The notes under the pieces: generated by a model
What the model was told of the DNA's origin: nothing
Database searches by the model: none
Seen by the model: only the letters and a program-made list of their open reading frames with translations
NCBI GenBank assembly: GCA_039831705.1
Contig: JBDOMT010000064.1
Location: 3,373-67,372 of the forward strand
Length of the DNA stretch: 64,000 nucleotides
Reading direction: 5' to 3'
DNA from: JAJRWS01 sp039831705
GTDB lineage: Bacteria; Planctomycetota; Planctomycetia; Pirellulales; Lacipirellulaceae
Shown: positions 1 to 6,219 of the stretch, piece by piece
How positions within the stretch are numbered: position 1 is the stretch's first letter
How the letters are laid out: every line of letters starts with the position of its first letter
Position numbers and translations under genes: made by a program

Positions 1-10
1 GAACAGGAAA

Positions 11-931
11 ATGAACATCAACTTCTATCTTCGTCGTACTGTTGCTGTATTTATGGCCGTTTTGACTACTGTGTTGAGCGCAAACCAGGTTAGCAATGCG
101 GCGGAGATTGTACTTCGTCGGCAGGTGACGCTCCAAGGGCCGATGGTTCGGTTGGGCGATGTGGCTGATTTATCTGCCAGCAATAAATCGCGGTTGCAGG
201 AGCTGATTACGACGCCTTTTATGCCTGCGCCTGCTCCTGGTACGCAAAAATTTCTACCCGTTGCCCAGTTGCGAGATTTATTGAATGCACGAGGTGTTTC
301 AATAGCAGATCTCCGGTTCCGAGGGGCTCCGCAGGTGGTTATTCGAGTGCGACCTACAAATTTACGCAATGTCTCTTCTAAGCCGACCACCTCTGAGCCG
401 CACACCCCAACGACTTCCCAGACACATTCCGATCAGACCTCTCAGCGAAATGTGGAAAAAGGTCAGTCGGACACGCAACAACCCATTGAGCCAACCGTGC
501 AAGTGGTCGTGATGGTCCGAGCTGTGGAAAAGGGCACGTTCGTGCGAGCCGACGATATCGAGATTCGTAACCTGGAGAGGCGCAAGCCGTTTCGGGCGGT
601 TCAATCTTTGGATCAGGCAGTTGGGAAAATCGCCAAGCAGTCGCTACGTTCCGGAGTGCTCTTGTTAGAAAACCATCTTGAGGCTCCACGACTGGTGGAG
701 CGGGGCGAAACGGTGACCGTGTTTGCACGTACGGCAGGGGTTCAGGTGAGAACTCATGCGATTGCCAAGCAGCACGGTAGTTTGGGAGCCCTCGTTCAAG
801 TGGAGACCTTGGATCGAGGCGAACGTTTCATGGCTCGCGTGACAGGTCTTCGTGAGTTGGACGTTTTTACTACGGGAGTCACGGTGGCTGAACATACGAC
901 GCTCAAACGGAAACGTCGTCAACTGCGTTAG
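11..931 (+). CDS. flgA: Flagellar P-ring assembly chaperone FlgA
   Basis: Periplasmic chaperone needed to polymerise FlgI into the P ring. The 306-residue product starts with a Sec signal (charged residues, then a hydrophobic stretch to about residue 30). The N-terminal half has a FlgA-type domain, then a Ser/Thr/Gln-rich linker at about 120-155. The C-terminal third is a SAF-like domain ending in the usual hydrophilic tail (VTVAEHTTLKRKRRQLR). The ATG at 11 has AGGAAA just upstream. It is the first gene of the flgA-flgH-flgI run, and flgH starts 10 bases after the stop. The linker is longer than in enterobacterial FlgA (inference). The promoter lies outside the window. Confidence 0.93.
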   Translation: MNINFYLRRTVAVFMAVLTTVLSANQVSNAAEIVLRRQVTLQGPMVRLGDVADLSASNKSRLQELITTPFMPAPAPGTQKFLPVAQLRDLLNARGVSIADLRFRGAPQVVIRVRPTNLRNVSSKPTTSEPHTPTTSQTHSDQTSQRNVEKGQSDTQQPIEPTVQVVVMVRAVEKGTFVRADDIEIRNLERRKPFRAVQSLDQAVGKIAKQSLRSGVLLLENHLEAPRLVERGETVTVFARTAGVQVRTHAIAKQHGSLGALVQVETLDRGERFMARVTGLRELDVFTTGVTVAEHTTLKRKRRQLR

Positions 932-941
932 AGATAGTAAC

Positions 942-1661
942 ATGGAAAGTTGGAATATTGGAATGAAAGTGGTCTTAACTTGCCCGAAGTTGTTCAACCT
1001 TTTGTGCTGGCTATTGGCCATGGCTGCAATAGAAAATATTGCGCAAGGCCAGGATGCCAGTTTGTTGTTGCAGCCAGTCCGGCAGCAAATAACTAGTACG
1101 ACGTTAGAAAACAGCTCTTTTCTCTATCGTGAGTTGCCGCCTGAATCAATGCCGCGCGATTTGGCACTGAATGACATTGTCACCGTGCTGGTCGACTACC
1201 GGACTCGATTCCTGAGTGAAGGGGATGCAGAAAGCCGTAAGACTGCCTCACTCAATGCCACCTTGAAAGACTGGTTGCAATTGAGCAAGGGCCAATTGGG
1301 GCCGGCGACCCAGCGTGATGGCGATCCAAAGATCAATGGTACGCTGACGAATCAATTTCGGGCCGAGTCGGACATCGAAACACGGGATTCGCTCACATTT
1401 CGTATTGCCGCGAAAATTGTCGACATTCGCCCCAATGGAAACCTGGTGCTCGAAGCGCATAACACCATCAAAGTTAATGAAGAAGTCTTTCGTGTTTCAC
1501 TTTCCGGCATTGTCCGTCGCGAATCGATTCAAGCGGACAACACGGTATCCAGTGATTCCATTACCGAATTGATGATTAGCAAAAATGAGAAAGGGCAAGT
1601 TCACGATGGCTACGCCCGCGGTTGGCTGAAGCAAATTTATGACAAGTTCCACTTCTTTTAA
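942..1661 (+). CDS. flgH: Flagellar L-ring protein FlgH
   Basis: Outer-membrane ring protein around the rod. The 239-residue product has a signal-like hydrophobic segment followed by the FlgH core: NDIVTVLVDYRTRFLSEG, then the Asn/Leu-rich strands around SLTFRIAAKIVDIRPNG and the C-terminal VRRESIQADNTVSSDSI block. Enterobacterial FlgH is a lipoprotein; no clear lipobox is seen here, so signal peptidase I cleavage after AQG is more likely. The open frame extends up to 852 inside flgA, but ATG 942 (or ATG 963, MKVVLTCP) gives a proper signal peptide and avoids that overlap. Operonic with flgA and flgI. Confidence 0.9.
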   Translation: MESWNIGMKVVLTCPKLFNLLCWLLAMAAIENIAQGQDASLLLQPVRQQITSTTLENSSFLYRELPPESMPRDLALNDIVTVLVDYRTRFLSEGDAESRKTASLNATLKDWLQLSKGQLGPATQRDGDPKINGTLTNQFRAESDIETRDSLTFRIAAKIVDIRPNGNLVLEAHNTIKVNEEVFRVSLSGIVRRESIQADNTVSSDSITELMISKNEKGQVHDGYARGWLKQIYDKFHFF

Positions 1662-1781
1662 AGCCAATTACCCGAAGTCGTGGTCCGTTTTGGGCTGGAA
1701 GGTCGCTTTTCGCTCCGCGAATGACGACCATACGAGCAAACAATATTGGAAAATTACTTTAAATCAACGACAGAAAGTGAC

Positions 1782-2906
1782 ATGAGAGAATCACTCATGA
1801 AAATCACAATGAACCACAAGCAATCATCACGAACTTTCATCATTCTATCGCTTTTAACCTGCGGCTTGCTGGTTTCAACCGCACCCCCAGCACCCGCACG
1901 CACGGTGCTGCGAAATATCTGTCGTGTGAAAGGACAAGAAGAAAACGTATTGCGTGGAATGGGTCTGGTGGTGGGCCTCAGTGGCACCGGGGCTTCAGGG
2001 GATGCACCCACAATGCGTGCCTTGGCCAGTGCGATGGGAATTCTGGGGAGTCCTATTCCCAATGACATCTTAAGGGAAGGCGGCTTGAAAGAGTTGGAAA
2101 ATGTGAAGAATGTCTCGCTGGTGATAGTCACCGCACGTGTGCCTGCTACCGGAGGACGGCGGGGCGATAAACTTGATTGCACTGTTAGTGCAATCAATGG
2201 CAAGAGTCTGATCGGAGGACAGTTGATATCTGCCGCCCTGCAAGGGCCTAATACTCAAGATGGAAAAATTTATGCATTGGCAGAAGGGTCAGTGCAGATA
2301 GAGGATGAATCAATACCCACCGTGGGACGTATCCATGCGGGCTGCCAAATGGAGGAAGATGTTTTTACCCCTTTTGTGCATGACGATGGTTTCATCACCT
2401 TAGTGTTGGAAAAATACCATGCCAACTTCCAAACCGCTACGGATGTCGCAAAAACCATTCGAGAAACGACTCGTGGTGGCCATACAACACAGCAAAATGA
2501 AGAGATTGTGTGGGCGCATAACCCAGCAAATATCGTAGTACGAATACCGGACTACTATAAAAACGATCCGGTAGCCTTCATCGCGGAAATGATGGAAATG
2601 CAAATTTACCAGTCGTCACCAGAATCGAGAGTTGTCATCAATGAACGAGCAGGCAGTATTGTCATAGATGGCAATGTGGAGATTGGAGATGTCGTAGTAT
2701 CACATAAGAATATCGTCATCGAAGTAGAGGATAATTCGGGGGCTGAATTTAAGCCCCTTGTTGATCAGGGTAAAGAGAATGCGTCCAAACTAAAATCTTT
2801 AGTCGATGCGCTGGGTGCTTTGAAAGTGCCCCATGACGACATAGTAGACATCATCAAAGGCATTGAACGTGCCGGCAAGCTACAAGCACGCTTGATTATT
2901 GAATAA
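1782..2906 (+). CDS. flgI: Flagellar P-ring protein FlgI
   Basis: Forms the periplasmic P ring with FlgA help. The 374-residue product has a Sec signal (IILSLLTCGLLVSTAPPAPA) and family blocks GMGLVVGLSGTGASGDAPT, the conserved region near VTARVPATGGRRGDKLDCTV, and the C-terminal SRVVINERAGSIVIDGNVEI. Length matches known FlgI. The open frame reaches a TTG at 1746, but ATG 1782, ATG 1797 or ATG 1809 fit better. 1797 has AGAGAA nearby and gives a compact signal peptide, so the start is uncertain by up to nine codons. It follows flgH after about 120 bases. Confidence 0.93.
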   Translation: MRESLMKITMNHKQSSRTFIILSLLTCGLLVSTAPPAPARTVLRNICRVKGQEENVLRGMGLVVGLSGTGASGDAPTMRALASAMGILGSPIPNDILREGGLKELENVKNVSLVIVTARVPATGGRRGDKLDCTVSAINGKSLIGGQLISAALQGPNTQDGKIYALAEGSVQIEDESIPTVGRIHAGCQMEEDVFTPFVHDDGFITLVLEKYHANFQTATDVAKTIRETTRGGHTTQQNEEIVWAHNPANIVVRIPDYYKNDPVAFIAEMMEMQIYQSSPESRVVINERAGSIVIDGNVEIGDVVVSHKNIVIEVEDNSGAEFKPLVDQGKENASKLKSLVDALGALKVPHDDIVDIIKGIERAGKLQARLIIE

Positions 2907-3048
2907 GCACTGTTTCCAATTGCAGTGGATGAAGCCGATCTGACGGGTGTTTGATAAGTGCCAAATTTCTTGGCAGGCGGCTTATCCACTTGCCGTCTCT
3001 GGTTCGCGAAAGTGTGAATTTCGAAGTGCGAAAGTAGAAAGAACCATC

Positions 3049-3435
3049 ATGGAAGTCAATCCATCCCTAGCGACGACGATCAAGCCGCTCAAGCCGACAA
3101 TGCCAACTCATGCCGACGAACTGCTTGCCGCACGTGAAGCTCAAAAAGCATTTCAAGATTTTGTCGGTCAGACATTTTTTGGGCAGATGCTCAAGTCGAT
3201 GCGGAGTACCCAGGGCAAACCGGCCTACTTTCATGGCGGGCAGGCAGAAGAAATATTCCGCAGTCAACTAGACCAGACCATGGCCGAACAGATGAGCAAT
3301 GCAAGTGCCGATCAATTTTCCGATCCCATGTTCAAAAGGCAGTTTCCCAAGGAAGCTCATATCTTGGCAATGGAAGAAAAAAAGGAGAGCAAGCAACTGC
3401 AAATGATCGACCTGAATCAACTGCGAAGACGCTGA
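3049..3435 (+). CDS. Rod-binding protein (FlgJ N-terminal domain type)
   Basis: A 128-residue protein corresponding to the rod-capping half of FlgJ. The AREAQKAFQDFVGQTFFGQM helix is followed by MLKSMRSTQGKPAYFHGGQAEE, like the family's FExxFxxxMLKSMR-type pattern, and a helix rich in Met/Gln (MAEQMSNASADQF). There is no muramidase domain, so peptidoglycan cutting must come from another enzyme; single-domain versions are common outside enterobacteria. The frame is open upstream to 2947, but ATG 3049 starts right before the conserved region. It lies about 140 bases downstream of flgI, as expected for flgJ. Confidence 0.85.
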   Translation: MEVNPSLATTIKPLKPTMPTHADELLAAREAQKAFQDFVGQTFFGQMLKSMRSTQGKPAYFHGGQAEEIFRSQLDQTMAEQMSNASADQFSDPMFKRQFPKEAHILAMEEKKESKQLQMIDLNQLRRR

Positions 3436-3493
3436 AAGAGTGTGCCGTGGCGGGTGTTTTTTGCTGTCACAGAAAAAGAGAAAAATGGAATCC

Positions 3494-3574
3494 CGCAAAG
3501 ACGCAAAGATCGCAAAGATGAATGAGAATGATCTACAGAAATTGAGAAATCTTAGCGATCTTTGCGTCTTGGCG
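3494..3574. repeat. 25-bp-arm hairpin repeat, GCAAAGA type
   Basis: Bases 3494-3518 (CGCAAAGACGCAAAGATCGC and five more) pair with 3550-3574 with 23 of 25 matches around a 31-base loop. It lies between the rod-binding gene and flgN. The word-like arms resemble small dispersed hairpin elements seen in many environmental genomes (general knowledge). No coding sense is seen. Confidence 0.75.
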
Positions 3575-3624
3575 AGAGTGATTTTGGATTGAAATAAGAA
3601 CTCCCACCCATACCCGTCTCTTCG

Positions 3625-3674
3625 TGCTCTTCGTGTCCTTCGTGGTGATTATTCGCTGGTAGAGAGTTGTTAGG
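3625..3674 (+). repeat. 50-bp copy of a dispersed TTCGTG-type repeat
   Basis: This 50-base segment is an exact reverse complement of 59649-59698. It begins TGCTCTTCGTGTCCTTCGTG and ends TAGAGAGTTGTTAGG. The far copy is part of a full hairpin (59649-59811); here only one arm and its flank are kept, so this looks like a truncated copy. With the hairpin at 3494 and the heptamers at 3757 it accounts for most of the 407-base gap before flgN. Confidence 0.85.
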
Positions 3675-3756
3675 TCGATGTGTAGCCAAAATAGCGTTGA
3701 CTTATAACCTCACCGTCCAATTTGCCAGCATGGGAAAATGCAAAAGTCGAACTTTT

Positions 3757-3833
3757 AACACTCAACACTCAACACTCAACACTCAACACTCAACACTCAA
3801 CACTCAACACTCAACACTCAACACTCAACACTC
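3757..3833 (+). repeat. 11 tandem copies of heptamer AACACTC
   Basis: Eleven uninterrupted 7-base units run from 3757 to 3833, followed by AACTCGTCT and then the flgN ATG at 3843. No Shine-Dalgarno-like purine stretch lies between the repeat and the start. Seven is not a multiple of three, so unit gain or loss would change the leader length but not the flgN frame. Confidence 0.95.
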
Positions 3834-3842
3834 AACTCGTCT

Positions 3843-4346
3843 ATGTCCGACAACCATTGGGAAACCGAACTGGCAGATCTGCTCAAGCGTCTGTCTTCCA
3901 CGCAGCAGAACTTGCTATCGTTGCTGGCAAGCAAGCGCGAGCTGTTGCTGGCAAATAATAGTGATGGCTTGGCCCGTTTGGTGCCACAAGAAGAGGCATT
4001 GTCTGCAGAACTTCAGTCGTGCTTTGAATGTCGAAAGCTACTTCTACAGCAAGCAGCGGACCAGGGGTTGCCGGCAACAAGCATTCGTGAACTGGCTGGT
4101 GCGCTGCCAAGAAAACAGGCGGAACGATTACGGGGACCGATCGACCGTGCTAGCGGACGAGCACGCTTGCTAAGACATCAAAGTCTGTCACAGTGGGTTG
4201 TCGTTCAAAGGACACTGCTGCATTTGTCACAGATGTTGGAGATTATCGCAACTGGAGGCCGTGCACAGCCGACTTATGAAAAAGACTCTTCTCCCAAAAA
4301 TCAAATCCGAGCCACCAGCGGCTCCCTGATGGATAAAGCAGTTTGA
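3843..4346 (+). CDS. flgN: FlgN-type export chaperone for hook-filament junction proteins
   Basis: Cytoplasmic chaperone expected to hold FlgK and FlgL subunits before export. The 167-residue product is almost wholly helical, with the FlgN pattern of an early Leu-rich helix (LADLLKRLSSTQQNLLSLLA) followed by KRELLLANNSDGLARLVPQE. It is directly upstream of flgK and flgL, the standard FlgN clients. Sequence similarity in this family is low, so the call rests on pattern plus position. The ATG at 3843 sits 9 bases after a heptamer array. Two other frames through the array are open but start inside the repeat and do not match any family. Confidence 0.8.
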   Translation: MSDNHWETELADLLKRLSSTQQNLLSLLASKRELLLANNSDGLARLVPQEEALSAELQSCFECRKLLLQQAADQGLPATSIRELAGALPRKQAERLRGPIDRASGRARLLRHQSLSQWVVVQRTLLHLSQMLEIIATGGRAQPTYEKDSSPKNQIRATSGSLMDKAV

Positions 4347-4371
4347 ATAATCACTAGGCGCTAGAAAAACA

Positions 4372-4408
4372 GGCGCTAGTTAGTTTATGTCAATCAATAA
4401 CTAGCGCC
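4372..4408. repeat. Stem-loop of GGCGCTAGTTA type before flgK
   Basis: GGCGCTAGTTA at 4372-4382 pairs with TAACTAGCGCC at 4398-4408. A further copy of the left arm (ACTAGGCGCTAG, 4353-4364) can pair with the same right arm, giving two alternative stems. It ends 25 bases before the flgK start. A related palindrome precedes flgL. Confidence 0.75.
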
Positions 4409-4433
4409 TAGTCATCAGGCCTAGCAACTACTC

Positions 4434-6131
4434 ATGTCTCTTTACGGATCACTACAAATAGCTGGCAATACGCTGCAGGCAATGCAAATTGGTTTGCATG
4501 TTGTCGGCAATAATATCGCCAATGCGAATACTCCCGGCTATATCCGTGAGTCGGTGATCTACAAGCCTGCGCCGGTGCAAAAAATCGGCAACTTGACATT
4601 GGGCTTAGGCGTTGAGGTTGCTGGCATTGTGCAAAACCTCGACCAGTTTGTTGAGGACCGGCTACGTGATGCGGGTGGAGATCGAGCGAGCGCGGAAATT
4701 CAGGAGAAGGCCTATCGGGAATTGGAGGGTATTCTAGGCGAACTCACCGACACCGATCTCAGTTCGACGATGACCAATTTTTTTAATAGCATCGATGAGG
4801 TGCTCAACGAACCTGAGAATGTGTCGATTCGCGGACTGGCCATCGGTGAAGGGGAAAAATTGGCATCTGCACTGCGTACCCTCGACCGACGTGTGAGTGC
4901 GGTACACCAGGATTTTAATGAACACGTTGAGGATCTTAGCAACGAAATCAACACACTGACTGAGGAAATTAGCAAACTCAACCTAAAAATTGTCACGACG
5001 GAGGGGGGTGGAGGGTCGAGCAGCAAGGCAGGTGCCCTCCGTAGCCAGCGGCAGGTGGCATTGAAACGGCTTGCTGAGATTGTGGATATTACCGTCAATG
5101 AGCAACAATCAGGAGCGACCACGGTATTGGTCAATGGCCAGATACTGGTTTTTTACTCACTGCAGAATGAGGTCGAACTGAATGTTACGGTTGAGGGTGG
5201 CCTGCAAAATGCCACCATTCAATTTGTTGAGAACAATAGCCCGCTCGAAGTGTCGGGTGGTGAGTTGCATGGAGTTTACGAGGCACGTGACACGATTACA
5301 GGTGGTTTTCTGGCAGGGATCGACCATTTTGCCGGTACCTTGGCGAATGAATTCAACCGGATCTTTTCCCAAGGCCAAGGAGTTACTGGATTTGATGAGG
5401 TAACCAGCACTGCGCGTGTATCCGATGCAGGAGCCGACTTGGACAACGCGGGGCTCGAGTTTACACCGGTCAACGGTCAGTTTGACTTACTTGTTTACAA
5501 TACGAGTACCGGACTGACGACCCCGACCAGGATTGACGTCGATTTGAATGGGCTGGACGGTGATTCCACGCTCTCCTCCATCGCCACCGCGATTGGAGCA
5601 GTTAACGGAGTTACCACAGAAGTCTCTTTCACCAATGAATTGATTATCCGCAGTGACTCGGAAGAGTTGCAATTTGGTTTTTCTAATGATACCAGCGGCT
5701 TGTTGGCTGCCATCGGTATCAATACCTTTTTTACCGGATCGACGGCAAGTGATTTGGCAGTCAACGGTGTATTATTGGCAGACAGTTCCAAGTTTGCTGC
5801 GAGTACAGAAGGAATTGGGGTTGGCACTGTCAATGCGCAGCGACTCATAGCCCTCCATGACGAATCACTCGACTCTTTGGATGGCAATTCGCTGACAGGA
5901 CTCTATGACCAGTTGGTCAATGATACGACTCAGGGATCAACGGTGTCTCAGGCCGTGGCAGAAGGACTGCGCACTTTCGAGTCAACCTTGGACGCAGAGG
6001 CACAATCCGTTAGTGGAGTGAATCTGGACGAAGAAGCGATTCGTATGATCACCCTGCAGCGCACCTACCAGGCAACCGCCCGTTACATTTCCACACTGTC
6101 AGAATTGTTAGACACCTTGGTGAATCTTTGA
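4434..6131 (+). CDS. flgK: Flagellar hook-associated protein 1 FlgK
   Basis: First hook-filament junction protein. The 565-residue product has the classic N-terminus (GLHVVGNNIANANTPGYIRE), a helical region at about 85-195 (DFNEHVEDLSNEINTLTEEI), a variable middle, and the C-terminal signature GVNLDEEAIRMITLQRTYQA plus SELLDTLVNL, which forms the D0/D1 coiled coil with the N-terminus. Length is close to typical FlgK. The ATG follows a CT-rich, AG-poor leader, so initiation probably does not use a strong ribosome binding site. flgL follows after 88 bases. Confidence 0.96.
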   Translation: MSLYGSLQIAGNTLQAMQIGLHVVGNNIANANTPGYIRESVIYKPAPVQKIGNLTLGLGVEVAGIVQNLDQFVEDRLRDAGGDRASAEIQEKAYRELEGILGELTDTDLSSTMTNFFNSIDEVLNEPENVSIRGLAIGEGEKLASALRTLDRRVSAVHQDFNEHVEDLSNEINTLTEEISKLNLKIVTTEGGGGSSSKAGALRSQRQVALKRLAEIVDITVNEQQSGATTVLVNGQILVFYSLQNEVELNVTVEGGLQNATIQFVENNSPLEVSGGELHGVYEARDTITGGFLAGIDHFAGTLANEFNRIFSQGQGVTGFDEVTSTARVSDAGADLDNAGLEFTPVNGQFDLLVYNTSTGLTTPTRIDVDLNGLDGDSTLSSIATAIGAVNGVTTEVSFTNELIIRSDSEELQFGFSNDTSGLLAAIGINTFFTGSTASDLAVNGVLLADSSKFAASTEGIGVGTVNAQRLIALHDESLDSLDGNSLTGLYDQLVNDTTQGSTVSQAVAEGLRTFESTLDAEAQSVSGVNLDEEAIRMITLQRTYQATARYISTLSELLDTLVNL

Positions 6132-6138
6132 GTTATAA

Positions 6139-6219
6139 GGCGCGAGGCGCTAGTTTTGAATTTGTTTTCAGTTGCTTTTGTTTAACTAGCGCTTCGCGCC
6201 TAACAACTCGCGCCTAACT
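6139..6219. repeat. 17-bp stem-loop plus heptamer pair before flgL
   Basis: GGCGCGAGGCGCTAGTT (6139-6155) pairs with AACTAGCGCTTCGCGCC (6184-6200), 16 Watson-Crick pairs and one G-T. Overlapping its right side, CGCGCCT-AACAACT-CGCGCCT-AACT (6195-6219) repeats with a 7/14-base period and runs directly into the flgL ATG at 6220. It shares the core GCGCTAGTT with the palindrome before flgK. Confidence 0.8.

Noticed and set aside
3757..3833. Heptamer array as a CRISPR
   Set aside because: Units are 7 bases with no spacers and no cas genes nearby.
3667..4173. 168-codon frame reading through the heptamer array
   Set aside because: The array yields a repeating STLNTQH-like peptide and the rest is out of frame with flgN.
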